DNA of 64,000 nucleotides from Chamaecyparis obtusa (lineage: Eukaryota; Streptophyta; Pinopsida; Cupressales; Cupressaceae): positions 248,001 through 312,000 of the forward strand of contig BSBK01002933.1 in the NCBI GenBank assembly GCA_027943335.1. The letters run 5' to 3'. Made by a program: the position numbers and the translations under genes. Each line of letters starts with the position of its first letter. Positions within the stretch are counted from its first letter, which is position 1. Of this stretch, positions 43,910 through 56,579 are shown one piece after another. Under the pieces are notes generated by a model. It did not search any database and was not told the origin of the DNA. It saw nothing but the letters and a program-made list of their open reading frames with translations.

Positions 43910-46900
43910 TATACTAGACACTTGATTCCCATTTGATTATGTCATTGATAATCACTAGTGAATCTCCTTCTATATATAGTTTAGAGACTTTTAAATCTAA
44001 TGTTGTTTTTATTGCTAAAAGGGTTTTATGAACATCAACCTCATTGATATTCCCTTTTCTTGAAACATTTCCATAACATCTAAATGTTTCCTTTCCAATC
44101 TCTCACCACAAATCTAGCACCCAATGACCCCAGATTCCCTTTGAGACTCCATCGAAATTGATTTTTATCCACCCTAAATCTAGAGAAATCCAAGACACCT
44201 ATTTCACCCTATTGGTTGGAGGATTATCCCTCAAATTCCCCTTAACATGTATGAGTTTAATCAAGGGCCATCTTAGTTGGAGTCTATAATCATCTTGACT
44301 AAATGGGATTTTATCAGTGTTAACCCTAGATGTTGTATTACTTAGTAATTATAATATTTCTCTTTCCAATCAAGCCAATAATATCTTTAAATATTCATTT
44401 TTTAATCATGGACTACCCTTCTATTCTTCTCTTTATAGATTTCACTACAATTGTTGAGTGGCTAACCTACCAAATACTTAAGATTGTTGACTTGCTACTT
44501 GGGAGAATCCAACCTTTTTCCAAATCATTCAAATTGTTTGGGAGAGGCCCATACCATCCAAGCTAATTCAAAACAAAATTTTGGCACTCTTGGAAAATTT
44601 CACAATTGAGCAAAAGATGATCCAACATATCCTCCATCTTATTACAAAGGAAACACTTGAAAGGCCTAGCAAAACCAATCTTCTTTAATCTGTCACGAGT
44701 TAAAACTATCCCTCTGAAGGCCAACCAGGAAAAGGCTCATGCTTTTAGAAAATAATGTTTATTCTAGCATAAATTTCTAGGTCATTCTTCCAATTGAGCA
44801 TCATATCAAGGATATTATATCCTATTTTAACTAAATATTCTCTTCTTATCAAACTGCACCAAATAATCTCTTCATCTGACCCTGTGAGGGAAATAGGTCT
44901 ATTGTTAAAGATGTCTCTTAAAACCTGGATGTTATTAACTTCCATCTCTAACTTTGTTGGATCTTTCCAACACCACTCCCGCTCATACTTTTCCCAGCTA
45001 GCTTCACATAATCACTAACTTTAGTTCCCCAAATCTGCTCTATAATTTCCTTAAATCTATTTATGTTTTCCTTTTCAATAAATAACTCCTTGTCATCCAA
45101 ATAATTCATCTAGAAGTTTGAACTCCTCCCATCTTCCAGTTTCCAAGGGATGTGATCTGTGATAACTAACCTGCAACTAACTATGAAATTCCATAGAAAG
45201 GATCCATGTGGGGGATCCTGAATAGTTAGGATTTTGGTTCTCTCATTATTGTCCAATACTTTTGTTTTAAAATCCTCACCCTTTCTAATTTGGGAACTTA
45301 TACATATTCCACACTAGCTTTTCTCCCATGGCCTCATTGAGAATCTTCTAATTCCTGAGACCCTCTCCCCTCAAAACTTTTGGCTTAAAATTTTGAGCCC
45401 GTGATAATAATGGTATTTTTTTCTTTATTCTAACTAACATTGTAGAAGAACTTCCTTGTTCTTTGTTCTATAATTTGGATCGTCCTTGAAGGAATTCTCA
45501 AACACATCATTGAAAATAGAGGCATAACATAAATCACAATCTTCAACATCAGAATCCTACCTACTAGAGTTAACCATTTACTTTTCCATCATTCCATCTT
45601 TCCTAAACACATGTCCACTAACCCTTTCCAAAGGGATGATTTACACAATCCTGCAAAAATAGGAATCCCAAAAAAATTACCTGGAATTTTTCCAAGCCAA
45701 ACATTGAAGATCCTCAAAATTTCCCTCTAAACATTATGATATGTATTAAAAAGAATACTTCATATTTTCTCCAATTGATAGTTTGGTCTGAGACCTTTTT
45801 TAATTGTCTAAGACTGTCTTCATAACTCATGCTTGCCTCATAGTTTCATCCAATTAAAAGAGTATCATTAAGAAATTTTGAATGGGAAACAACTTCAACC
45901 CCTATAGCTGCTTTCATTGAATTGGCGTTATCCTCCTCAAAATTGACCTCCCTAGCACTTTATCCATCAAAATAAACAGCAAGTGGGATAATGGATCTCC
46001 CTATTTGAGACCCCAAGAAGTGGTGAAGAACCCTTGCAGACTCCCATTAATTGGAATTTAAGCATGATACTCAACAATCATACCTTTGATCTAAGCAATT
46101 CATTGCTAACTAAATCTAGACATATCTTGAAGTTTATACAAGAATCCTCTATCCACTCTATCATAATCTTTTCTTATGTCAAATTTCACCATTATTTTCT
46201 TCTACTTACCAACTCTAATTGAGTGTATTGCCTCATGTGCAATAATATTACCCTCCACTATTGATCTATTTGGTGTGAGTCCACTATGTTCCTCCAAAAC
46301 CAAGTTACTCAAAATCTTCTTTAATCTATTTATAGCCACCTTTGAAATGATTTTATATATAATATTGCATAAAAAAATAGGAAAAAAGTATTCAAAGGTA
46401 TACATTTCCTCTATATTCAAAATTAATGCTACCAGGGTGTTAAAATTTCATAGTACAAATCCCTTTTGTCTAGACTCCTCAACCATTTCCCATAGTTTTG
46501 TCTTGATCACCTCCCATAATTTATGATTAAAAAATACTTGAAATACATTAGATCTAGGAGACTTATCTCCATCCAACACAAAAAGTGCCTCTTTGACTTC
46601 TTTGAGTTAAATTAGTATCATTAACATTTCATTATCTAATTCTAAAACTAACTATAGAATGACATCAAGAACTTCAACATACTCTTCAACATGAGCCAAA
46701 TTATTGTTATCCCATAGAGCATAAAATAAAGTCACTGCCTCCTTATTGATGTCTTCTATCTCAGCGCATCATTGTCTTGAAGCTGAGATAATATATGCAA
46801 TCCTATTTGATGACCTTCTAGCTTTGACAAAACTATAAAAAAAAACTTAGTATTTTTGTCTCCTTCCTTCAACTAGTTTTCTCTTGATTTTTGACACCAA

Positions 46901-47953
46901 TATATTTCTTCCCTTGATAAGATCTCAACATATTGAGCCTTAAAATGCTTTTTGGTTAGTAAATCCACTTGATCCATACCATCTAACAAAATTTTTTTGT
47001 ACAATGCTTCAAGATGTCCTTCCAATGTTCTTTTTCAGAAAAAATATCTTTAAAATGAGTCATATTCCATACCTTCAGATTACCTTTAATAAATTGAAGT
47101 TACTTGAACATTTGAAAACTATTATTCCATACCCAAAAAGGGGAATTGCACTACAACTATGAGACCATATCCCAAAAATTGGCTTCACAAAGCCACATCT
47201 TTTAAAATTTAAACATACGCCTTAAAGGGACTAAAGCCTTTTGCAACATTAAAACTATAGGGAAGTGGTCTGATCCTGTAAATGAGATAATAGAAGCCTC
47301 AAAGATTAGTGGAAGAGAATCCCAACACCCTCGCTAAAAAGAATTGATCAATTTTTTCTGCAATATTTGAAAATACCTACCTTTTGTTACCCCACATGAA
47401 CACACCATTATGGGTCTTCACTTCACACAACCCATTTCTTGTAACAGAAATTTGAAAGTCCGCTTAGACATTTCCCAACAATCACTTCCCTCCCTTCTTT
47501 CTTTCCATTTCTAGGGTGGGTGGCATTGAAGTCACCCCCCAAAATGTAAATCTATTTATCCCTCCTAGTCATTTTCTCAGAAATATCCCTTTAATTTGCC
47601 TTTGTTTCCCCTATCTTCATCAACCCATATACATTGAACAAAAACATACTCTACTATTAATGCAACATATTTACCTTTACCAACTACCAATTCTTGGATT
47701 GAGAGATGGACTGCACCTTAACTGTCCTTGGATTCCATAAGATTCCCAATCCACCTAAAGCCTCATCTGAGCTTACAAAGGATCCAAACCAAAATTTTCT
47801 AATTCCTAAAAGAATCACTGCATCATTATGATTTAGCTTAGTTTCCTCTATAAAAAAAACATCCAGTTTAACTTGATAAAGGCACCTCTTGATCAAACAT
47901 CTCTAGTTAGGGGCATTTGCAGCCCCTAACATTCCATGTTAGGAACTTCATTG
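43910..47953 (-). pseudogene. LINE ORF2: endonuclease, reverse transcriptase, zf-RVT, RNase H
   Basis: Starts MKFLTWNVRG at 47953, typical of plant LINE ORF2, then a stop. The endonuclease N-terminal part is clear at 47896-47684 (LDVFFIEETKLN, GGLGILWNP). The RT at 46420-46202 reads CNIIYKIISKVAINRLKKIL and NRSIVEGNIIAHEAIHSI. The catalytic F-A-D-D box region near 45870 reads FLNDTLLIG, so one catalytic Asp is lost. The zf-RVT-type region lies near 44945-44600 (DEEIIWCSLIRREYLVKIGY). RNase H (44180-43910) shows WIKINFDGVSKG and, in another frame, LYIEGDSLVIIN. Many stops and frameshifts; not functional. ORF2 would nick target DNA and copy the element RNA in place. Confidence 0.85.
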
Positions 47954-47989
47954 CTTCCTAGGAGAGAAAAAGTCTCTCCTAGATCTTAT

Positions 47990-48275
47990 TTTTCTTTGAT
48001 CTTTCATATTTCCAGCCAATTCCAATAACTCTTGGTTGGACTTTATGCCTCTAGCTTTCCTTACTCCTATGTTAATCTTCTAAATTTTTCACTTAGTCTG
48101 ATTGATAGTCCTTTCCCCCATTATACCTTGACCATATAAAACTCCCAGTGTGTCCTCTTCTCCTTCTAAACCAATTAAACCATCTTCTTTTGACCTCTCT
48201 TCATCCATCAAGTAGAACATGTGGATATCTTTAAAAATTATTTCTTTTAGTTCTTTCTCATCTTGATTGACATCA
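47990..48275 (-). pseudogene. C-terminal end of LINE ORF1, left of the CACTA insertion
   Basis: Minus-strand frame DVNQDEKELKEIIFKDIHMF ... GLIGLEGEEDTLG ... RKARGIKSNQELLELAG, rich in charged residues as plant LINE ORF1 tails are, ending just before ORF2's ATG. It is separated from the rest of ORF1 only by the CACTA element and its TTT duplication. Confidence 0.65.
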
Positions 48276-48278
48276 TTT
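48276..48278. repeat. TTT target duplication of CACTA element (left)
   Basis: TTT directly before CACTAG; TTT also follows the other end at 56592-56594. Three-base duplications are the rule for CACTA transposons. Confidence 0.75.
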
Positions 48279-48290
48279 CACTAGTACATT
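48279..48290 (+). repeat. Left terminal inverted repeat of the CACTA element
   Basis: CACTAGTACATT, exact complement of 56580-56591. Confidence 0.88.
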
Positions 48291-49105
48291 TTACCCTATT
48301 TTTCGATGAGGATTAGTCGATTATTAGACGCCCATTGGTCGGCTAATCGATGATAACAGCTGTCAGAGTTTTTTAGTCTATATTATGACACATCAAGTGT
48401 CTGTCAAAATTGTGACATGAAAAGTGGTTGAATTATCGACGAAGATGATGTCAAAATCATTGCTTCAACCTAGAATAATTGCCTGTTATATCATTATAAT
48501 GTTGGTTGGAAGTACGATGTACAATCATCATAATAAATGTTGATTGTATAGCTTTCTCGTCGATCCGCCTATTCTTTGTTGGTTGAAAAAGTGACGGACA
48601 ATTTAATTTTGTAAAAAATATATATATTGATTATCAAATTAAGCACAACAATATTATGTCGTTGTTGTTTACTGTTTGGGAAAGGCTTTCTCAGATTGCC
48701 ACTCTCCACCACCCGCCATTTCCACCTTAGCATTCCCATTTCTTGGGGATGCTTCTCACCGTGTATGACAAGGTAGAGCTCTTTTATAGACATAGGTTAC
48801 TGAATCATTATCTCTACACTGGTACTCAATTTGGAAACCCTTGTATGTATATAGCCACTCTAGAAAATCTCCACAAAAATCCCTTCTGGCTTCCATTGCA
48901 TATACGTCTTCTCAGAATCTAAAAACTTTGGCCCATCATTGATTCTCATCAATGTACCAATTTGGATAGTAAGTCTAATTTAATTTGTCCGTGGACTGAG
49001 ACCTTAGATTATTGAGCTTCTCTTTGTTTCGAGAAGAGTATAACATTCTCTACTTAACAGGGCCAACCACGTGAAGGTGGAAGCTCATCTGGCCCCTCCT
49101 AGGAG

Positions 49106-49191
49106 CCTCTTATGACCCTTTACGACATTTTAAGACCTCTAAGATGTATTCTTAGGGATCATAAACAGTCTTAAAGGGTCATAAGGGCTCC
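49106..49191. repeat. Small fold-back sequence inside the CACTA element
   Basis: Arms about 49106-49132 (AGGAGCCTCTTATGACCCTT) and 49167-49191 (AAGGGTCATAAGGGCTCCT) pair with few mismatches. Confidence 0.75.
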
Positions 49192-49197
49192 TGGGAC

Positions 49198-49475
49198 ACA
49201 ACAACTGAGAAACATAATTGTAGGCATCATGGTCACAATTTTTTGGAGACAACGTAATTGAGTTGTATACCTAGACGATGGAGAGCAACTCCTGCACCTC
49301 TGATTCCAAGTTGACTACATCTATTGCTCATGAATACAAGGTCCTCCAATAGATGTATTCAACTTGGAATCGGGGGTGCAGAAGTTAATCTTCATCACTT
49401 GGGTACACAACTCAATTATGTTGTCTCCAAAAGATTGTGACTATGATGCCTACAATTATGTTTCTTAGCTATTGT
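49198..49475. repeat. 278-bp fold-back (MITE-like) inside the CACTA element
   Basis: Long imperfect inverted repeat: left arm 49198-49324, right arm 49350-49475, loop about 25 bp. Outer ends GAAACATAATTGTAGGCATC and its complement are almost perfect; inner parts (CCAAGTTGA / TCAACTTGG) also pair. No clear target duplication seen. Confidence 0.82.
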
Positions 49476-50110
49476 GAAATCTACATTTATGGTTCTCAGC
49501 TGTCATGTTTATGTGCATGTTTTTTATGTGCTTTGGATAGTAAGTCTAATTTAATTTATCTATGGACTAAGACCTAAAATCATGTAATGAGTAGGCTTAG
49601 AATACTAGTATATGCAAATTTCATTATTTATACCTTCTCTCATTTGCTTATGTAATTCCTCTTTGAGTATCCCTTTCTCCTTTGCATCTAAAATGAACTC
49701 GTTCCAATCCCTTACTGGAATAAAGGGAGGATGCTCAAACTTCAGCGAGACTTCATACCATGTAGCGTTCGTAGATTACGTTCAATGCGTTATTTACGTT
49801 TATAAATCAGCGTTGCGTACAAATCTACGGACTGCACGTGGTACAAAGGCTCACTCAAGCTTGAAAATGATAGTCAATCCATAGTCAAGGTCAAGGAACA
49901 AATGGAATAACCAAGAAAACACTATATGTTAAATCATGTGATTGATAGCAGATTGGGGCTCACCTGAGCCATAAACATGAAGAATTATTCTAAAAAAAGA
50001 TGTAAACCATATATATGCGCACTTGAGGCAAAGAGAAGTTACGTCATATCCATATTAAAATATTAGTTACAATATGAAAATACTAAACTAACTAATTCCT
50101 AAGTTCATCT

Positions 50111-50530
50111 CTACATATGGTCACAACAAAGATATGCGATTACAATACAGAGAAGGCACCATAAAAATATAATTTCAAAATTTGCCCTAGCCTGACATGT
50201 TTTGCACTCAAATCCTTCATTGCGGATAAGTGGAGATGGGTGGATAGATGCAGATGAGTTGTCATCGACCCAACTAAAGTATCCACGGCCATTATTTCCC
50301 TGTGATGCCCAGTCTGCATTAGTTCTTATATTATAATGAATAGTATTTACATTAGAAACATTAAATATATACACATTAGCAACCTTTTTTCTATTTGGGC
50401 AGCACCAAAATGGTCGTCCAGGGTTGTTCGGTGTCCGTGAAGTCTTCAACACACACTGCCCACCACCACATTGATAGTTTGGCACATTGACAAGAGTCAT
50501 CGAGCCTATATCAATACAACACTGCACCAT
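50111..50530 (-). pseudogene. GRF zinc-finger, membrane-anchored small protein fragment in the CACTA element
   Basis: Reads through as 139 codons. The GRF zinc-finger pattern is CGGGQCVLKTSRTPNNPGR, FWCCPN and, later, NNGRGYFSWVDD. The intervening ~30 residues look like an unspliced intron: AAAAAG|GTTGCT at the left and GCATCACAG|GG at the right, so the exons may be joined there. The usual Cys before G-Y/F-F-x-W is not seen. The C terminus is hydrophobic (IIFLWCLLCIVIAYLCC), a probable membrane helix. Small plant proteins with a GRF finger and C-terminal helix (At4g04775-like) match this layout. Function is unknown. Probably host sequence picked up by the transposon. Confidence 0.68.
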
Positions 50531-51676
50531 CGTTACTACATTTATTATTTTATATGATTATTTTTATATGAAATACACCAAGGAGTACCATCAGAAATAT
50601 TAACCATTTACAATAATGAAAAGTAAACCTAAATCAAATAGCTCATTTTTTTATCAACATGTGTAGTCTCTATGTATATGAAAAATGAAAAAAATATGAC
50701 GCTGAAATAAAATAGTGAACAAAATAGTATTCCATATATAGAGTGATTGAAATATACCATCAAAAGAAGATGACAAAATCCTATCACAAAGCATAGACAT
50801 AGGAAATAAAAAAGGGACAAAAGACAAGAAATAAGAAAAATCATTACGACTATAGAAAAATCATTTATACTATAATAAAAAAAAGAAACACTCTTTGTCA
50901 ACAATTTTCAATATCATTAGGACTATAGAAAAATAATTAAGACTATACAAAATAAAATTTTAGAAATGGACGGTTTTGATGCTTTTCCATTACAACAATT
51001 GAGCATTCATCATTTGGTATTGTGTATTCCATTTAAGTATGTCAACAATGTTCAAAATCCTGTCACCAAGCACAGACAAGAAATAATAAAAATCATTAGG
51101 ACTATAGAAAAATCAAGTTCTAGAAATGGACGGTTATGATATTGATTTGCCATTACAACAATTGAGCATTCATCATTTGGTACTTCTTGGTGTATTCCAT
51201 TTAAGTTTTTTAGTTGTCGTGTTTATGTGCATGTTCTTTATGTGTTTGACTTCTCTCCCTCACAAGGGATACGTCGATAGGTAATTGATTTGAAAGCATA
51301 ATGATTTGACAGTCTTTTTTTAGGATAGGCATAATCATCCCACCAACCTTAATTAGCAACATTTGTGATATATGTCAAGTACTTATAATCAGTATGCCCA
51401 ACAAACAGAGACTTAGTAGTAAAAACATGTCCTTTGGTTTACTAGTTTAATCTAGTTTAAGAATGGTTTGTTTCATGTTTGAATGTACCATGTTCAGATG
51501 TGGATGGACAGTGCCCCTAATAAGAATCACTTTACCTGAAGATTGTGCCATGTTCGTAATTTTTGAGTTGTGTCCATTTGATTAATTCTCCAAATTTTGG
51601 TTGCACTCCTTGCATTGGTTGACATTTTCCTAATTATAGGGTTTGAATTTCACAACAAAAGGAAATCAATACTAAG

Positions 51677-52270
51677 ATGAAATTTTGGTATGTAGGATCT
51701 GCATTGCCTATATACATTTGTGACCAAAGATATGGACTGATCTACAGTGTCTCCAAAGCTTCTACTCAAAAGAATCTTCTCACCACTCGTGACTCTTCAA
51801 ATTCTCTTATTTCCTTCAGACCTCCAAACATGTGTACTATGAATTGCCCTCCAACAAATGGACTTGTGATGATTTTCACAATAGTACATGTGTTGGAGGA
51901 AAGTTCACAATACTGCTTAGGCAAATCTGAATGCTAAGTAAAAAATATAATATGTATGAGAAGGACAATTCATGATGGCTACTCTAATACATATATTGTT
52001 CACAAAGGCAAAGAGAAATTTTAGTTAATACCACTTACTTGCAGGGATAAAAACAAGATAATAATGTGTTTTGGTGATACTATTCCTCTTCATAAGCAAG
52101 GAAACATTGCAAGTGATACAGGTTGGTATGGGCAGCAAACATACACACATGGATTGACTAGGACAATGCTGAACAGTCCTAGAAATGCAGACTTTTGGGA
52201 TTTGAACTATGTTCAAATAGATATAGTCAAGTGTCCTATTGAGGGGCAGCCAGTAAACAACCATCTTCAG
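51677..52270 (+). pseudogene. Two putative exons of an unrecognised gene in the CACTA element
   Basis: Exon-like block 51677-51937 (MKFWYVGSALPIYICDQRYG ... RPPNMCTMNCPPTNG) and a second block 52046-52270 that begins after a good acceptor (CCACTTACTTGCAG) and ends at a good donor (CTTCAG|GTAAAG). The second encodes KIIMCFGDTIPLHKQGN ... WYGQQTYTHGLTRTML ... NADFWDLNYVQIDIVKCPIE. Both are in the same frame. I do not recognise the family. The clear splice signals suggest a captured gene fragment. A conserved function is not claimed. Confidence 0.45.
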
Positions 52271-54805
52271 GTAAAGTGATACCTATGCTAAAACTAAGAA
52301 GTTCACCTCTTACCCCTCACTTATAGTTGTTCCTTTAAGGGAAGATTGTAGGGCCCAAATGATAGCCTTCAATTATATGTATTGTTACAATGGAAATGTA
52401 GGTCTATATGGATGAGGTGTGTATCATTGATCACAACCTCTTCCTTGCTTGGAATGTATAGGCCTGATCTGAAGAAATCAGCAAATAAAAACTAACATGC
52501 AAAATGTTCAATTGAATGACATTTTATTATAGAGATAAATGTGTTGTCTAGGTTACTCCACTCTACATTTATGTTTTCATGATCTTGCATTCAAGGAACC
52601 ATGAGAGGCTATGCATTTGGAAAAAGGGTTTTACCGTCATGACTTCATGTTATGTGCATCTAGAATGGATATTTAACTAACAATTCATGGTCTAATGATT
52701 TGTTACTTCTCCCATCAATGATCTTGCATTCACTATGTTGAAACATATATTCACACTTCTGATAGAGGCATCAGTTGTTTAGTGGTATGCTTTTCTTTAA
52801 GATATTTCATCTGTTGTCTTCAAGGGATTATTCATGGTTTTGAGGTTCACAGGGAGATACATCTTTTTTTTTGCGAAAATAAAATCTCTAGTATTTTGAG
52901 GAGGGTTTCTAAGAGTTTTTGAATTCTTAGATCTCTGGCAGTCATGGCAAGTGACAAAAGAACTCTTGTGAAGAACAGTGACAGTCACTGTAAAAGAGAA
53001 GAGCAGGCAATGATACTTTGTAGAACACATGATCCACCACATTCAAAGTAACTTCCAAGAATGTATGTCGAAGCAAAGAGTAGACATAGATGATAAGGTA
53101 GAGAATGGAATTGTCTACAAAAGTAGAGAGAAAAGGCCAAAATTCAAAGATGACTATTAGAGGAGACACTAGCTAAATGGGAGGGCATTCAACATGCATC
53201 AAAAGCAGTGGTATACACTACAAATGGAAAAGACAATGTTGATGAAGTCGAAATGGCACTTTTAGAGTGTCATAGAGTTCCTCATGACAGTGAACACAAA
53301 AGATGATCAGTCATGTGAAGGAATAGTAAGAACAAAAGAAAAAAAATGCATCCAAGAGTCTTGAGAAGTGACTATCAAAAGGATGTCAATAAATGGTGAT
53401 CAAATTTGTCAGCAAAGATTAGTCCCAATGACAAACAATAGTTTTGAGTTCTTAGTTATAGACAAGGTTGACTGTCAAATAGGCTTGATGAGGTGACGAT
53501 AAGTGTAACAATTCATGATTTAAAAAGATGCCAAAACAATGTGGATAAGAAATGTTTAAAGAAAGTTCTTCAATGCTTATCCACTATCACAGTGGTATAA
53601 AGTGATAAAAAATAATGATTCCTATGGTTTATGATAAGTCACAAAGACACTCTTATAATAGTCATCAAGAGATAATAGAGGTCATGCATGCATGATTGCA
53701 AAGCACAATGAATAAAGAACATACATTGTTATGAAGGCTCATAGCCACAGTAAGGAATGATGTCATAAAAATCAAAAGAGGGATAGTTTCTAAAAGGTAG
53801 TGATATTCAAAGATTGAAATGAGGGTACTATATCATGGCAAAGATGCAAGCATTAATATATTTTCATGAATGTGAAGGTGCGGTGATCAACAATTCCATA
53901 AAGAGACTATTGTTAGTGTTTCTACAAAATAGAATGACAGTGTTGTGAAAGAAAAGATTCATGTTCAAGAAGAGTGCCTCAAAACAATGTTATTCAATGC
54001 TTGAGGGATGATATTTAATACTTTCATAATGACTACATGATGAAAAGATGGTTAGATTAAAAGATGTAAATCTTACCCACTGATATGATAGTCAGCTACA
54101 GGGCCATAGTGTATGTAACGAGAGGTGTCATATTGTCTTTCAAAGAGCAGAGTAAAAGCTGACAGTAGCATCAAGAGGTGCATGTTTTGTACAAAGTTTT
54201 AGACCATGGAATGAAGAGCATGAGGCTATCATCACATCAATCCTTATGATTTGTGAGATAAAAAAAGATTGAAGGCATTATATCTTACAAGGAAGCAATG
54301 TCCAGTGTAATGAAAGAAATGGAAAACCATACCAAGCATGAGGAATCATGGTGACTATGTATAAAGGAGTAATAGTGGTAAAGGGAACAATTACAACATT
54401 GATTTAATGGTCAATATAAGATATAGAGATGTTTTCAAGAGAAGAGGCAATGATATGTATTTTGTTTCTAATGATGCGTTCACTACCACAAGACAATTTT
54501 GCAATCGTGGATAATAGAACTCTGGTGCACTATACACCAATAGTCTTGTAGGGAAGATATAAGTCATGAAAGGACCTCACTATGATGGATAAGATAATAG
54601 GACAACATTGTGATTGAGTCTTAGTGAAAGAGATCATCCAATAGCTAGTAGCAATAGTCAAGATGTGCTCAAGATGTGAAATCAGTAACTATGAGGAGAG
54701 GCAATGTTATATCCACTATTATAAAGTACAGGTAAGGCTTAGAAATAATGATTTTGGGCTCCAAAAAATATTACAATTTGAACTATAAAAATATAGACAA
54801 AATCC
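52271..54805. other. Long noncoding interior of the CACTA element
   Basis: About 2.5 kb, purine-rich on the plus strand, no open frame above about 80 codons that looks coding, no repeat structure I can define. Confidence 0.4.
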
Positions 54806-56275
54806 TTAGAAATCCCTTAAGGGAACATTACAGAAGTACCCGAGCATTGAAATTTGATAGCTATATTACATAGTCCTAACACGGGACATTACAAAAACCC
54901 TTTAATTTGGTCATTGCCAGTGTAGAACACAATGTATGGATTCTTCGTGCATACAATCATTGAACCAGAGACCAAAATAGGGCTTGGAGATATGGATGTC
55001 AATGTAGTACAAAGAGATGAATAAAATAGATTCGATATTTTCATATGATTTCCCTCTGTGACTATTTGGTTTTTCTAAATGTTTCCATTCACTGATTTGC
55101 AATTTATTTTGTTTAGACTTGCTTGTTCGTTATTACAATCTACTACCCAAATGGTTTTCAGGAACGAGCGCGTTCTTTAATATGGGAACAGTGGTAGAAC
55201 TCGATAGTTATTTCTTGGCTTCTATTCTTTGATGATTGAATACCTACAATGAAATGGTGCTAATAGATGTATTAGGTTCTTAAGTTTTAACAGAGAATAT
55301 ATCTTGTTTATGTGTTCAGGTTTGCCTAGTCTCGATTGGAAAATGATGACAGTCGTATTCAAAGGAGACTGAGTTGGAAAACTGGTAGAACCATTCATAA
55401 TGGTCTCTGAATAACAGTGTATGTTGTTGTCAGCATTTGGAGGTAGGAAGAGGTGACTATCACATATATGTCTGTTTGTATAGCGTCAACAGACCCGCAT
55501 CGTGTATCAACAGTGATGTTGAAAGAAAACTGAGAAGGGGTTGTTTGTGTTTACAGATTCAGGTGATATCGAAGACTCTTATGACTATACTCGGCCTTTG
55601 AAAATAGAAATGGGGAAAGGCATAATAAATGTGTGTACACAGCGATAGTCCTACAAGTTGAAAGAATTCAAACCGGGTCCAGGAAGACCCGCAAGGCACG
55701 AACAAACAGTGACTACAAATTTTTGAACCCTAGAAATGCTACAAATTGAATGCGAAAAAATATAAATGCAGCACAAGAACTTTTTCAAAGATTAAAAAAC
55801 CAGAGATGAGTGTATTTGTTAGAAATCCCTTAAGGGAACATTACTTAAGTACCCGAGCATTGAAATTTGATAGCTATATTACATAGTCCTAACATGGGAC
55901 ATTACAAAAAACCTTTAATTCGGTCATTACCAGTGTAGAACACAATGTATGAATTCTTTGTGCATACAATCATTGAACCAGAGACCAAAATAGGGCTTGG
56001 AGATATGGATATTAATGTAGTACAAAGAGATGAATAAAATACACTAATAAATGTGGAAATAGAAACAGGGAAAGGCATAATAAATGTGTGTACACATCGA
56101 CAGTCCTACAAATTGAAATAATTCAAACCGGGTCCAGGAAGACCCACAAGACACGAACAAACAGTAACTACAAATTTTGAACCCTAGAAATGCTACAAAT
56201 TGAATGCAAAAAAATATAAATGTAGCACAAGAACTTTTTCAAAGATTAAAAAACTAGAGATGAGTGTATTTGTTA
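54806..56275. repeat. Partial tandem duplication inside the CACTA element
   Basis: Block 1 at 54806-55028 recurs at 55820-56041 (AATCCCTTAAGGGAACATTA; CCGAGCATTGAAATTTGATA). Block 2 at 55604-55822 recurs at 56055-56275 (AATTCAAACCGGGTCCAGG; CGAACAAACAGT). In the left copy 575 bp lie between the blocks; in the right copy only 13 bp, so one copy gained or lost that segment. Several percent divergence by eye. Confidence 0.85.
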
Positions 56276-56419
56276 TAGATGAAGAGTGGTTCTTACAGGT
56301 GGAGTCGAGGCTAGGTGATGCATAGGTGGTGGATTGACATAAAATCCCTTTTCTTTCACCTTTGCTTTGCCGTGCACGGAATATAAAATGAAATCCCTAT
56401 GTTTTTTTTTTTAGGTTAT

Positions 56420-56485
56420 ATTCCCATGTTGGTTGGAATTTTGACAACTTGTCATGGTTGTCAAAATTCTAACCAACACGGGAAT
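56420..56485. repeat. Subterminal hairpin of the CACTA element
   Basis: Arms 56420-56448 and 56457-56485 (29 bp, 2 mismatches, 8-base loop). Each arm contains the GTTGGTTGGAA-type subterminal motif, so it is a head-to-head pair of putative transposase-binding motifs. Confidence 0.82.
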
Positions 56486-56579
56486 GGATTAAAAAAAAAT
56501 CAAATTTTTCCTTCTATAAACCGACCAAGGAAAACCATTTTAATGCTTGGTTGGAAATATTGGTCTAAAAAGTGGGTCT

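Noticed and set aside
50629..50904. 91-codon hydrophobic minus-strand frame inside the CACTA element
   Set aside because: Low-complexity Phe/Leu/Ser translation of AT-rich DNA; no family features and no splice context.
52797..53169. Overlapping minus-strand frames of about 80 codons in the CACTA interior
   Set aside because: No recognisable domain, no splice signals and no similarity to the surrounding captured exons.
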